DNA of 10,918 bases from Chloroflexota bacterium (GTDB lineage: Bacteria; Chloroflexota; Anaerolineae; UBA7937; JACPPX01): contig JACPPX010000104.1 of NCBI GenBank assembly GCA_016190785.1, positions 1-10,918 of the forward strand, given 5' to 3'. Below the pieces are notes generated by a model that had not been told where the DNA came from, searched no databases, and saw only the letters and a program-made list of their open reading frames with translations. Position 1 is the first letter of the stretch, and each line of letters begins with the position of its first letter. This document shows, one piece after another, positions 1 through 6,568 of this stretch. The translations under genes and the position numbers were made by a program.

Positions 1-884
1 CGGTGCAGGATGTTTGGATGCGGGCTGCTCTCACTGATACCCCGGTGCCCGCCGCACAGTTTCCGGACGGCTGGGATGGGACAGGGCTCTTCAAACGGGG
101 GGAAATAGAAGATTACTTGGTCACCGGGCCTGCTGTGCCGTCTTGGAACTTTAAGTGCGACCCCAACCCTCTGGTCCTGGAGCACGGTGAGACAAAAGCA
201 ATCGCTCTGGTGATCGAGAGCGATGACCCCCTGCTGGCGTGGCCCAACGATGGTCATATAGCCGGGGTTTCTGGTGATCCTGACCCGGCGGGGACTAACT
301 GGGATCCCGACGCTGATGAAGTCACCGGAAAGATAGTGTGGGATGCTAACGGAAACCCCTCAGTCGAAGTCGGAAGCATAGAAGACCCGCCAACCCGCAC
401 CGTTTACTATACCTTCCGCCCGGTGCTAACCCAGCGCGCGGCCGATGGGACCATTGTGCAAGAGCACCAGAGAGAGTGCCAAGTAGTGGTGAAGCACACC
501 GAGCCGGAACCAACCCCGACTCCCACTCCCAGCAAATTTATACTCGCCGATATCTCCGTGACCCACACCATACGCGAGGGGTATGTGCACTTTACGGTCC
601 ATGTTCGGAATCAGGCTTACGATGGACAGATCTATGGCAAGGAGATTTTCTTTGACGGGGTGCTGGTCGAGCGCTTTATGTACGATTTCTGGATCCTTCC
701 CCATTGCCAGCCCAGCGAGGTGGACATAGATTATCAAGGTAATCCCCCCAAGGTCATTGAGTTCCACTTCCTGAGGCGGGACGGGAGCAACCTAGGCTCA
801 GTGTTCAGCCAGCAGGTCACCACGGGGATGGGGAAATCGGTGCCCGGGGCGGGAATCCCTTCCCCGCGGCCGATTTGTGTATAA
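1..884 (+). CDS. Secreted GEVED-domain protein, 3' part
   Basis: The reading frame is open from the window edge, so the true start lies upstream; a GTG at 3 is only the first in-frame start-like codon. About 293 residues are visible. Residues 33-38 read GEIEDY, the signature of the GEVED domain found in large secreted or cell-surface bacterial proteins, usually at the end of a beta-rich module. A second segment follows (about 45-165), then a Pro/Thr linker PEPTPTPTPS (168-177) and a C-terminal beta-rich segment (about 178-275) that resembles extracellular adhesion-type or CARDB-like modules, though I cannot assign the latter to a family. There is no C-terminal membrane helix or LPXTG motif. 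The stop is 9 nt before the methyltransferase start, so the two are probably cotranscribed. An extracellular location is inferred from domain type and linker; the ligand is unknown. Confidence 0.75.
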   Translation, partial: VQDVWMRAALTDTPVPAAQFPDGWDGTGLFKRGEIEDYLVTGPAVPSWNFKCDPNPLVLEHGETKAIALVIESDDPLLAWPNDGHIAGVSGDPDPAGTNWDPDADEVTGKIVWDANGNPSVEVGSIEDPPTRTVYYTFRPVLTQRAADGTIVQEHQRECQVVVKHTEPEPTPTPTPSKFILADISVTHTIREGYVHFTVHVRNQAYDGQIYGKEIFFDGVLVERFMYDFWILPHCQPSEVDIDYQGNPPKVIEFHFLRRDGSNLGSVFSQQVTTGMGKSVPGAGIPSPRPICV

Positions 885-893
885 GAGAGCAGG

Positions 894-1607
894 TTGTCTA
901 CAACGAGAACTATTCTGCCTCGCACCCAAATCGCCTATCGCTTCTTTTCCGGGAATGCGGCCAGTTATGAACAGGTAGTTAATCTCTTCACCCTGGGGGG
1001 AGATTGCACCTGGAAGCGTTCCATACTAGATAAGCTACCTGCTCAGGCCACTCAGGTTTTGGACTTGGCCTGCGGGACCGGAATCTTGACCTTTTCCCTA
1101 GCTCGACGCTACCCTCAGGCCGAGATCCTGGGGGTGGACATCATGCCCGAGTATCTGGAAATTGCTCGCAGCAAGGCTCGGGAGGAAAAAATCAGCAATG
1201 TGCAGTTCATCCTTGAGCGGGCAGAGGAAGTGGTGCTAGAGGGTATGTTCGATTGCATCACTGGTTCCTATCTTCCCAAGTATGTTGACCCACAGCTCCT
1301 CCTTCGCAACATCGCCCCCCATCTTCGCTCTGGTGGGCTACTAGTTCTTCACGATTTTACCTATCCCTCTAATCGACTGGTGGCCTGGGTATGGGAGCGA
1401 TATTTTCAGTTCCTTCAGGCAGTGGGCCCTCGATTCTTTCCGGAGTGGAGGCCAGTCTTCTTTGAACTGCCCGGTTTTCTCCGCACTAGCAATTGGGTAC
1501 CAGAACTATGCCAAGCGCTGGAGGAGCATGGCCTGGGGCAGATCGAGGTGGAGCACTTGGGTTGGGAGACCGGAGCGATAGTCAGTGGGGTAGGCCGGCG
1601 ACTCTAA
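894..1607 (+). CDS. Class I SAM-dependent methyltransferase, UbiE/MenG-like
   Basis: A 237-residue cytoplasmic protein of class I (Rossmann) methyltransferase type. Motif I is VLDLACGTG (55-63), the SAM-binding glycine loop. Asp82 in GVDIMPEYLE is the usual acidic residue that binds the SAM ribose. FDCIT (119-123) and the LRSGGLLVLHDFTYPSN stretch (145-160) fit motifs II and III. The N-terminal segment with NLFTLGGD and the overall length resemble quinone-biosynthesis (UbiE/MenG, COG2226) enzymes, but no quinone gene is nearby, so the substrate is not assignable. The start is a TTG 9 nt after the preceding stop, with a purine-rich but weak ribosome-binding region. It is favoured because the protein's recognisable N-terminal homology begins almost immediately and no upstream in-frame start is available without overlapping the previous gene. 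A hairpin terminator follows. Confidence 0.85.
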   Translation: MSTTRTILPRTQIAYRFFSGNAASYEQVVNLFTLGGDCTWKRSILDKLPAQATQVLDLACGTGILTFSLARRYPQAEILGVDIMPEYLEIARSKAREEKISNVQFILERAEEVVLEGMFDCITGSYLPKYVDPQLLLRNIAPHLRSGGLLVLHDFTYPSNRLVAWVWERYFQFLQAVGPRFFPEWRPVFFELPGFLRTSNWVPELCQALEEHGLGQIEVEHLGWETGAIVSGVGRRL

Positions 1608-1645
1608 ACCGACCGCTTATTGCTCTAGTCGCCTAAGATAATTAA

Positions 1646-1670
1646 GAGGCTCTCCTCATCCGAGAGCCTC
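1646..1670 (+). terminator. Hairpin terminator after methyltransferase
   Basis: A perfect 9-bp stem, GAGGCTCTC (1646-1654) with GAGAGCCTC (1662-1670), encloses a 7-nt loop. A modest T-rich tail follows (CCTGATTTATT). The upstream flank is A-rich, so it could also act on minus-strand transcripts, such as any readthrough past the tRNA-Arg remnant. It lies about 40 nt after the methyltransferase stop. Confidence 0.7.
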
Positions 1671-1706
1671 CCTGATTTATTGGCGTGGACTTGCGGAGGA
1701 AATGAG

Positions 1707-1732
1707 CCTGGTCCCGACTGGGTCGTGGCAAC
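1707..1732. repeat. 26-nt palindromic repeat, copy A
   Basis: This is one of three copies of a 26-nt unit that starts CCTGGTCCCGACT and ends in a degenerate complement followed by CAAC (others at 1743-1768 and 6615-6640). This copy is the most degenerate on its right arm (GTCGTGG instead of GTCGGGA). It matches copy B at 22 of 26 positions. Like the copy at 6615, it is followed after one nucleotide by AAAAGTGCGCCTGG, which is the 3' end and downstream flank of tRNA-Arg. Confidence 0.7.
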
Positions 1733-1733
1733 T

Positions 1734-1792
1734 AAAAGTGCGCCTGGTCCCGACTGAGTTGGGACAACCTACTGCTTCGTAGGCAGCCGCTC
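1734..1792 (-). pseudogene. tRNA-Arg(ACG) 3'-half remnant
   Basis: Two blocks match the intact tRNA-Arg at 6647-6720. AAAAGTGCGCCTGG (1734-1747) matches the 3' acceptor strand and downstream flank exactly. The 29 nt at 1764-1792 are identical to 6670-6698, covering the anticodon arm with the ACG anticodon and part of the D-stem. Between them the T-arm is missing, and a copy of the 26-nt palindromic repeat sits in its place. The rest of the D-arm and the 5' acceptor strand are absent: the sequence turns into unrelated CCTTCTTT. It cannot fold as a tRNA. It lies in the same orientation as the intact gene, on the other side of the ABC importer operon, like a displaced tRNA 3' end at the far border of an integrated element. 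Confidence 0.8.
1743..1768. repeat. 26-nt palindromic repeat, copy B (inside tRNA remnant)
   Basis: Its arms TCCCGACT and AGTTGGGA form an imperfect palindrome bounded by CCTGG on the left and ACAAC on the right. In the intact tRNA-Arg the same CCTGG and ACAAC flank the T-arm (6651-6674), so this repeat occupies exactly the place of the T-arm. It matches the copy at 6615-6640 at 22 of 26 positions. Confidence 0.7.
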
Positions 1793-1816
1793 CCTTCTTT
1801 CTTCCCTTACTAGTTT

Positions 1817-1844
1817 ATGCTTGACAAGCATTATGGAGTATGCT
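1817..1844 (+). promoter_or_regulatory. Operator-like inverted repeat over the -35 box
   Basis: ATGCTT (1817-1822) and AAGCAT (1826-1831) are perfect reverse complements separated by GAC, and the TTGACA -35 hexamer lies inside this palindrome. A further half-site ATGCT (1840-1844) lies just before and into the -10 hexamer and is complementary to AGCAT (1827-1831). A protein bound here would block RNA polymerase, so a repressor site controlling the importer operon is plausible. The regulator is not encoded in the window and the family (LacI, GntR, ROK or other) cannot be told. Confidence 0.45.
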
Positions 1845-1849
1845 ATACT
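1821..1849 (+). promoter_or_regulatory. Sigma-70 promoter of the importer operon leader
   Basis: TTGACA (1821-1826) is a perfect -35 hexamer and TATACT (1844-1849) matches the -10 consensus at 5 of 6 positions. The spacer is exactly 17 nt, and a TG dinucleotide at 1841-1842 gives an extended -10 element. Transcription would start near 1856, giving a leader of about 300 nt before the binding-protein gene. Confidence 0.85.
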
Positions 1850-1881
1850 GGGTTTTAGGTATATCCAGGAGGTGATCCGGC

Positions 1882-2019
1882 ATGACGCTGCGGTCACATC
1901 CCCGCGGAACGAGAAGTTCCCTTCTTCTGAGAGCAGGCACAGCCGTCCCCACTATTCAGGGTGAGGAGGTGGAATGTTGCATACTGGAATCTTCCTCGCC
2001 TTGGGCATCGGCGCGCTGA
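1882..2019 (+). CDS. Possible 45-residue leader peptide
   Basis: An ATG at 1882 is preceded, 9 nt after its GGAGG core, by AGGAGGTGATCC (1867-1878), a long match to the complement of the 16S rRNA 3' tail. The frame runs 45 codons to TGA at 2017-2019, only 7 nt before the terminator stem. The peptide begins MTLRSHPRGTRSSLLLRAG, has two adjacent Cys (32-33) and resembles no family I know. Its composition is not convincingly protein-like, and the coding capacity may be incidental to the RNA structure. It is listed because the ribosome-binding site is unusually strong and the stop sits where translation could affect terminator folding. Confidence 0.25.
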   Translation: MTLRSHPRGTRSSLLLRAGTAVPTIQGEEVECCILESSSPWASAR

Positions 2020-2026
2020 GGAGTAT

Positions 2027-2060
2027 GGTCAGGGCAATGCTTTGTCCTGACCTTTTTATT
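2027..2060 (+). terminator. Intrinsic terminator inside the importer leader
   Basis: GGTCAGG (2027-2033) pairs with CCTGACC (2046-2052), followed directly by TTTTTATTT (2053-2061). The loop is 12 nt. It lies between the only clear promoter and the first operon gene, so it should stop most transcripts unless antitermination or partial readthrough occurs. Confidence 0.75.
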
Positions 2061-2157
2061 TAGTTGTATCTTGTGGAAGGAGGTGATGTTGCAGAGAGTG
2101 GAGAAGGAGGAGCAATCTCAATCGCAAAGCGGCGAATCATAGAGGAGGGAAAGCAAA

Positions 2158-3585
2158 ATGAAGGATAAGAAAAAGCAGAGCATCTTCTCCCGGCGCGACT
2201 TCCTTAAGGGTGCGGGTACGCTGGGGGTTGCATTTGGAGCGGGGCCGATCCTTGCCGCCTGTACCCCGGCCGTAGCCCCAATACCCACCCCAGTAGGGGT
2301 TGTCCCCACCCCCACAGTACCGCGGTTGAGCGGGGAGCTTAAGATCTTAGTGTGGAGCCACTTCGTACCCCGTTACGACGAGTGGTTCGACGCCTTTGCC
2401 AAGGACTGGGGGGCGGAGAACGGAGTGACGGTGACCGTGGACCACATCGGGCTGGCGGAACTTAGATCCCGCACCGCCGCTGAGATCTCCGCCGAAGAGG
2501 GGCACGACATCATCGAACTCCTCGATCCCCCTGCCGATTTCGAGCCCAGCGTCCTGGATCTCACTGACCTCAATCAGGAGGCGGTGAACCGCTTTGGCCC
2601 CCAGGTAGCTTTGTGCACCCGCAGCACCTTCAACCCCACAACTAATGTCTTCTATGGCTTCTGCCACGGCTGGGTCCCGGATCCGGGTGATTATCGGAAG
2701 AGTCTCTGGGAGCAGGTGGGGTTCCCCAACGGCCCCTCAACTTGGGAAGAACTCCTGGAGGGCGGGGCTCAGATCAAGGAGCAGTTGGGGGTGCAGATGG
2801 GCATCGGCATGTCCAACGAGATCGACTCCAATATGGCCGGCCGGGCAATCCTGTGGTCCTTCGGGGCCTCAATCCAGGATGAGAACGAGAACGTGGTCAT
2901 CAACTCCCCAGAGGCGGTGGCCGCGGTGGAGTATATGGTGCAACTTTTCCAGCGGGCAATGACCGATGAGGTCTTCAGCTGGACGGCGGCCTCCAACAAC
3001 CAGCTGCTCATCGCCGGCCAGGCCTCCTACATCCTCAACTCCGTATCTGCTTACCGCAGTGCCCAGAAGGCGCAGCCGGAGATCGCCGATGATGTCTTCT
3101 TCACTCCGTCACTTACGGGTCCCGGCGGTATCGGTCTGGCCAGCGAGCATGTCATCCCCATCTCTATCATCCCCAAGTTCGTCCAGAACCCGGATGCAGC
3201 TAAGGAGTTCCTGCTGCACCTGGTGGCCAACTACGACAAAGCAGTCTTCGAGAGCGAACTCTACAACTTCCCGGCCTTCTTCAGCACCGCCCCCAACCTC
3301 CTGCGGGAAGGGGGATGGCTGGATGACGATCCCTTCCGTTCCAATCCTCGCAACAAGCTGGATGTGCTCAAGACCGCGGAGCAGTGGAGCACCAACATTG
3401 GCTACCCTGGCCCGGCTAACGCGGCAGAAGGGGAAATCTTCGCTACCTTCGTCATTCCCAACATGTTTGCCAAGGCCGCGCGCGGGGAACTCTCCCCGGC
3501 CGATGCTGTGGCCGAGGCGGAAAGTCTGATCAACCCCATCTTCGCCAAATGGCGGGCTGAGGGTCTGGTGGGTGGGGGGAGCTAA
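2158..3585 (+). CDS. ABC importer substrate-binding lipoprotein (family 1, sugar type)
   Basis: A 475-residue extracytoplasmic solute-binding protein of the MalE/UgpB (SBP family 1) type that delivers substrate to the permeases encoded downstream. The N-terminus has a twin-arginine motif SRRDFLKG (11-18), a hydrophobic stretch, and a lipobox LAAC with Cys35 as the likely lipidated residue. A Pro/Thr-rich tether PIPTPVGVVPTPTVP follows. This indicates export in folded form and anchoring to the outside of the membrane. The mature domain starts around 57 (SGELKILVW). Trp- and Tyr-rich segments such as FYGFCHGWVPD and AILWSFGAS are typical of carbohydrate-binding members. The ATG follows GAGGAGGG at a good spacing. 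Substrate identity cannot be read; sugar or glycerol-phosphate-like compounds are likeliest from the family. A terminator-like hairpin overlaps the stop codon, consistent with higher expression than the later genes. Confidence 0.92.
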   Translation: MKDKKKQSIFSRRDFLKGAGTLGVAFGAGPILAACTPAVAPIPTPVGVVPTPTVPRLSGELKILVWSHFVPRYDEWFDAFAKDWGAENGVTVTVDHIGLAELRSRTAAEISAEEGHDIIELLDPPADFEPSVLDLTDLNQEAVNRFGPQVALCTRSTFNPTTNVFYGFCHGWVPDPGDYRKSLWEQVGFPNGPSTWEELLEGGAQIKEQLGVQMGIGMSNEIDSNMAGRAILWSFGASIQDENENVVINSPEAVAAVEYMVQLFQRAMTDEVFSWTAASNNQLLIAGQASYILNSVSAYRSAQKAQPEIADDVFFTPSLTGPGGIGLASEHVIPISIIPKFVQNPDAAKEFLLHLVANYDKAVFESELYNFPAFFSTAPNLLREGGWLDDDPFRSNPRNKLDVLKTAEQWSTNIGYPGPANAAEGEIFATFVIPNMFAKAARGELSPADAVAEAESLINPIFAKWRAEGLVGGGS

Positions 3586-3604
3586 GGGCCCCCGCCCACC
3601 TTTT
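3571..3604 (+). terminator. Intra-operon attenuator after the binding-protein gene
   Basis: GGTGGG (3571-3576) pairs with CCCACC (3595-3600). The stem continues as GGG/CCC past a single bulged G, and TTTT follows at 3601-3604. The left arm lies within the last codons of the binding-protein gene and the stem spans its stop codon. Partial termination here would give the usual excess of binding protein over ATPase and permeases. Confidence 0.55.
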
Positions 3605-3630
3605 CGGTATCATCTATTTTGTTGTCAATA

Positions 3631-3658
3631 ATCGGCAGAGGCTGTGGACTTTGCCGAT
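3631..3658 (+). other. Intergenic hairpin before the ATPase gene
   Basis: ATCGGCA (3631-3637) and TGCCGAT (3652-3658) are perfect 7-bp arms around a 14-nt loop. No T-run follows, so it is not a terminator. A role in mRNA processing or protection of the upstream message is possible, as in other importer operons, but this is inference. Confidence 0.35.
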
Positions 3659-3681
3659 CCTCCGTGCTGGAAGGTTAAATT

Positions 3682-4713
3682 GTGGCTATTGTCGAAACAC
3701 GAGGGCTTAGAAAACACTTTGGCGATGTGGCCGCGGTCGATGGGGTAGATCTGGCCAGCAAGGAGGGGGAATTTCTAGTCCTCCTTGGTCCTTCCGGTTG
3801 CGGAAAAACCACGCTTTTGCGGTTGATTGCTGGGCTGGAGCAACCCACAGCGGGGGAGATCTTGATCGGGGGGCAGGTGGTGAACGGCCTTCCCCCGCGG
3901 GCGCGGAAGATCGCCATGGTTTTTCAATCCTATGCCCTCTATCCTCATATGACCGTCTTCAATAATATAGCTTTCCCTCTCAAGGCCCAAGGTATGTCAC
4001 CCGAGGAACGAAAAAAGAAGGTGGAGTGGGCCGCCTCCCTTCTGGGTATTAACCGGCTCCTCCATCGCTTCCCTAGGCAACTCTCCGGTGGCGAAAGACA
4101 GAGGGTGGCCCTGGCCCGGGCCTTGGTGCGAGAGCCCAGCATCTTTCTTTTGGATGAGCCTCTTTCCAACCTCGATGCCCAGTTGCGGGCCTCAGCCCGC
4201 GATGAGTTGCAGCAATTTCAAAGGCGGATCGGGACCACCACCGTTTATGTCACTCATGACCAGGTGGAGGCGATGGGCATGGGGGATCGCATCTCGGTGA
4301 TGTACCAGGGGAAGGTGCGGCAGATCGGCACTCCCCAGGAGATCTACCATGAGCCGGCGGATACCTTTGTGGCTACTTTCTTGGGCTCTCCTCCCATGAA
4401 CCTGGTGGAGAGGAAGGATTACCTTTTGGGCTTTCGTCCCGAGCACTTCCTGCCTAAAGACATCGCCTCCGTTCAGGATAAAACCGTAACTTTTCAATTC
4501 CGAGTGACCAGGGTGGAGTACTTGGGAGCGGATCGGCTGATATATGGAGTGGTCGCCGGAGCCAACGGGGAAAGTAAGGCCATCTCCCGGCTTTCGGCCA
4601 CACTGACTTTCCCCATCGAGCCGGGGAAGGGTTACGACTTCTTAATAAGATCCCAGGATCTGAAGTTCTTCGATAAGGCCACTGGGTTGCGTACTGGGCC
4701 AAAACTACTGTAG
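3682..4713 (+). CDS. ABC importer ATPase, MalK/UgpC type
   Basis: A 343-residue cytoplasmic ATPase that powers the importer as a homodimer on the two permeases. All nucleotide-binding motifs are present: Walker A GPSGCGKT (36-43), Q-loop Gln82, signature LSGGERQR (134-141, with Glu in place of the common Gln), Walker B IFLLDE (154-159), D-loop SNLD (162-165) and switch His192. Residues from about 235 form a C-terminal OB/TOBE-like regulatory domain, as in the CUT1 (MalK, UgpC, MsmK) group; its length is near the usual 340-370. The start is GTG at 3682, preceded by GGAAGG; the conserved strand VETRGLRKHFG begins at residue 4, so no other start fits. It is separated from the binding-protein gene by 96 nt carrying two hairpins and from the first permease by 15 nt. 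Confidence 0.95.
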   Translation: MAIVETRGLRKHFGDVAAVDGVDLASKEGEFLVLLGPSGCGKTTLLRLIAGLEQPTAGEILIGGQVVNGLPPRARKIAMVFQSYALYPHMTVFNNIAFPLKAQGMSPEERKKKVEWAASLLGINRLLHRFPRQLSGGERQRVALARALVREPSIFLLDEPLSNLDAQLRASARDELQQFQRRIGTTTVYVTHDQVEAMGMGDRISVMYQGKVRQIGTPQEIYHEPADTFVATFLGSPPMNLVERKDYLLGFRPEHFLPKDIASVQDKTVTFQFRVTRVEYLGADRLIYGVVAGANGESKAISRLSATLTFPIEPGKGYDFLIRSQDLKFFDKATGLRTGPKLL

Positions 4714-4728
4714 AGAAGCGATAGCGAA

Positions 4729-5676
4729 ATGGAAGCGATGGCATACAGGGCCTCCACCCGGACCAGGATTGGCTACATCCTAGACCGCGAAACTTGGCTG
4801 GGGCCGGTTATGCTTTTCCCCGCTGTGCTTTATATTTTGGTCCTGGTGGGTTTACCCTTCCTCCTCGCTATCCTTTATAGCCTCAGCGATATTACGGTGG
4901 GGGATCCGTCCCTAGATTTTGTGGGGCTCCAGACCATACAGGAGGTTGTTGAAAATCCCGTTTTTCAAAAATCCCTGCGCAACACCTTCGTTTTCACCCT
5001 TGTTTCCCAGGCTCTGGTTTTGGTCCTGGGTAAGATCCTGGCTCTGGCGCTATCCACAGAGTTTAGAGGCAAATGGATATTTAGGTTTCTGATACTTTTG
5101 CCCTGGACCACTCCCATTGCCTTAGCGACTATATCCTGGCTGTGGATGCTGGATTCAGTCTTTAGCCCCATTGACTGGATGCTGCGGGCGATGAATCTAC
5201 TGGGTCCGGGAGCCCCCCTAGGACCGGCGAAGAACCTCTATTGGCTGGGGAAGCCAGAACTGGCCTTTTTCTCGGTGATCCTGGTACACACTTGGCGCAT
5301 GCTCCCTTTGGCAACGGTGATCATGGTCGCCGGGCTGACTTCCATCCCTCAGGACATAAAGGATGCAGTGGCGGTGGATGGTGCTAGTTTCTGGCGCGCT
5401 CTCTTTGAGATCACCATTCCCCTCATGCTCCCCATAATGGCGGTGGCCACCCTATTTGGAGTTATCTTCACCTTCACCGATATGATCGTGATCTATGTAC
5501 TCACCAGAGGTGGTCCCATTGATACCACCCAGGTCCTGTCCACCTGGGCCTTCTTCAAGGGCATCGAGGGTGGAAACCTGGCCCAGGGAGCAGCCACCGC
5601 CCTCTTCCTCTTCCCCGTGCTTCTGGGGGTGGCGGTGCTCATCCTGAGGTTTGCTCGCCGGGCGGAGGTGGCCTGA
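4729..5676 (+). CDS. ABC importer permease, MalF/UgpA type
   Basis: A 315-residue inner-membrane permease of the CUT1 sugar importer class. About six hydrophobic segments are visible (near 26-50, 86-108, 116-139, 178-202, 234-258, 288-308). The EAA loop that docks on the ATPase is at 212-230 and contains VDGASFWRALFEITIP. It starts with ATG 15 nt after the ATPase stop. The ribosome-binding region is weak (GAGAAGCG), and a second in-frame ATG at 4738 is possible but has worse spacing. The stop codon is directly followed by the ATG of the second permease, so the pair is translationally coupled and probably forms the transmembrane heterodimer. Confidence 0.93.
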   Translation: MEAMAYRASTRTRIGYILDRETWLGPVMLFPAVLYILVLVGLPFLLAILYSLSDITVGDPSLDFVGLQTIQEVVENPVFQKSLRNTFVFTLVSQALVLVLGKILALALSTEFRGKWIFRFLILLPWTTPIALATISWLWMLDSVFSPIDWMLRAMNLLGPGAPLGPAKNLYWLGKPELAFFSVILVHTWRMLPLATVIMVAGLTSIPQDIKDAVAVDGASFWRALFEITIPLMLPIMAVATLFGVIFTFTDMIVIYVLTRGGPIDTTQVLSTWAFFKGIEGGNLAQGAATALFLFPVLLGVAVLILRFARRAEVA

Positions 5677-6522
5677 ATGACGAATCTGAAAGGAGGGCTG
5701 TCTCGTACTCCAGTCTATGGGATCGTCACCCTCTTTGCCATTTTTGCTGCTTTGCCCTTCTTCTGGGCGCTTATCACTATGTTCAAAGAGGATAGTGACC
5801 TGTATACCCCGGCCAATAATCCTTTCCTTTACAATCTTCCACCCACTCTCGAACACCTGGAGTTGCTTTTCTTTCGGACTCAGTTTTTACGTTTCGTATT
5901 TAATAGTCTGTTTATCGGCGCTCTAGTGGTAGTTATCACCCTTGTGGTGGCAGTGCCCGCGGCATACAGCCTAGCCCGGTTGACTGGGCGATGGGGTGAA
6001 CAATTGGGGATAGCCATCTTCCTGGTGTATTTGGTTCCTCCCACTCTCCTCTTTATCCCCCTTTCCCGGGTGGTGGCCATTTTGGGACTCCAGGACTCAC
6101 TCTGGTCCTTGGTTTTGGTCTATCCCACCTTTACCATCCCCTTCTGTACCTGGCTACTGATGGGCTTCTTCAAGTCCATCCCCCGCGATATAGAAGAGCA
6201 GGCCTTGGTGGATGGATACACCCGTCTGGGAGCGCTGGTGAGGACCGTCCTCCCCCTCTCTATACCGGGGATCCTGACCGTGGTGGTATTCGCCTTCACC
6301 TTGACCATGCACGAGTTCATCTACGCCCTGGCCTTTGTCTCCGTTTCCGCCCAGAAGACGATAAGCGTAGGGGTGACCACCGAACTGGTACGGGGGGATG
6401 TCTTCTTCTGGCAGTCACTCATGGCTGCCTCGGTGTTAGTGGCCATCCCCGTGGCCTTATTATACAACCTCTTCCTAGACCGTTTTGTGGCCGGGATGAC
6501 CTTAGGAGCAGTAAAAGGGTGA
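5677..6522 (+). CDS. ABC importer permease, MalG/UgpE type
   Basis: A 281-residue inner-membrane permease, the usual length for the MalG-type partner. Hydrophobic segments are near 12-35, 74-98, 108-130, 140-163, 196-220 and 246-266. The EAA loop (173-197) includes QALVDGYTRLGALVRTVLP. The C-terminus, FVAGMTLGAVKG, is the characteristic ending of this family, so the gene is complete. The ATG abuts the preceding TGA with no gap, implying that the same ribosomes translate both permeases. This is the last gene of the operon; a strong hairpin terminator follows 46 nt later. Confidence 0.94.
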   Translation: MTNLKGGLSRTPVYGIVTLFAIFAALPFFWALITMFKEDSDLYTPANNPFLYNLPPTLEHLELLFFRTQFLRFVFNSLFIGALVVVITLVVAVPAAYSLARLTGRWGEQLGIAIFLVYLVPPTLLFIPLSRVVAILGLQDSLWSLVLVYPTFTIPFCTWLLMGFFKSIPRDIEEQALVDGYTRLGALVRTVLPLSIPGILTVVVFAFTLTMHEFIYALAFVSVSAQKTISVGVTTELVRGDVFFWQSLMAASVLVAIPVALLYNLFLDRFVAGMTLGAVKG

Positions 6523-6568
6523 GCCCAGAAAGGCCTTCCCCGAATCACTAATCTTGGCGAAAGAAGCA

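Larger units (their letters stand above)
1856..2060 (+). ncRNA. Structured leader RNA or small RNA, class unknown
   Basis: The segment runs from the predicted start site of a strong promoter to an intrinsic terminator about 100 nt before the binding-protein gene. It holds several hairpins. GGAGGTGA (1868-1875) can pair with TCACATCC (1894-1901) with one mismatch, which would hide a Shine-Dalgarno. GGAAC/GTTCC (1906-1910/1916-1920) has a GAGAA loop. An 11-bp stem, CAGGGTGAGGA (1957-1967) with TCCTCGCCTTG (1993-2003), contains two G-U pairs. The terminator stem is at 2027-2052. It could be a regulatory leader (attenuation), a leader-peptide system, or a stand-alone small RNA of about 200 nt. 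I checked by eye for TPP, T-box and SAM-I motifs and did not find them. Transcript boundaries are inferred. Confidence 0.55.

Noticed and set aside
426..767. Minus-strand ORF of 113 codons in the GEVED gene
   Set aside because: It is an antisense shadow of a gene with clear domain signatures.
1927..1932. CTGAGA in the leader, the first conserved word of the TPP riboswitch
   Set aside because: The partner elements (ACCTGA and the GGATAATGCCAGC-like region) are absent, and the gene downstream is a sugar-type importer.
1856..2060. T-box, SAM-I or signal-recognition-particle RNA
   Set aside because: I find no T-box GGTGGNACCGCG sequence, no SAM-I core, and no SRP GGAAGGAAGCAGCC-type loop, despite the GGTCAGG stem at the end.
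2086..2142. 18-codon ORF behind AAGGAGGTGAT
   Set aside because: The ATG is only 2 nt from the GGAGG core, the TTG alternative is weak, and the product is a low-complexity Glu/Gln/Ser string; too short to call as a gene.
2645..3529. Plus-strand ORFs in another frame of the binding-protein gene
   Set aside because: Their Arg/Ser/Pro-rich composition is typical of frame-shifted GC-rich coding sequence.
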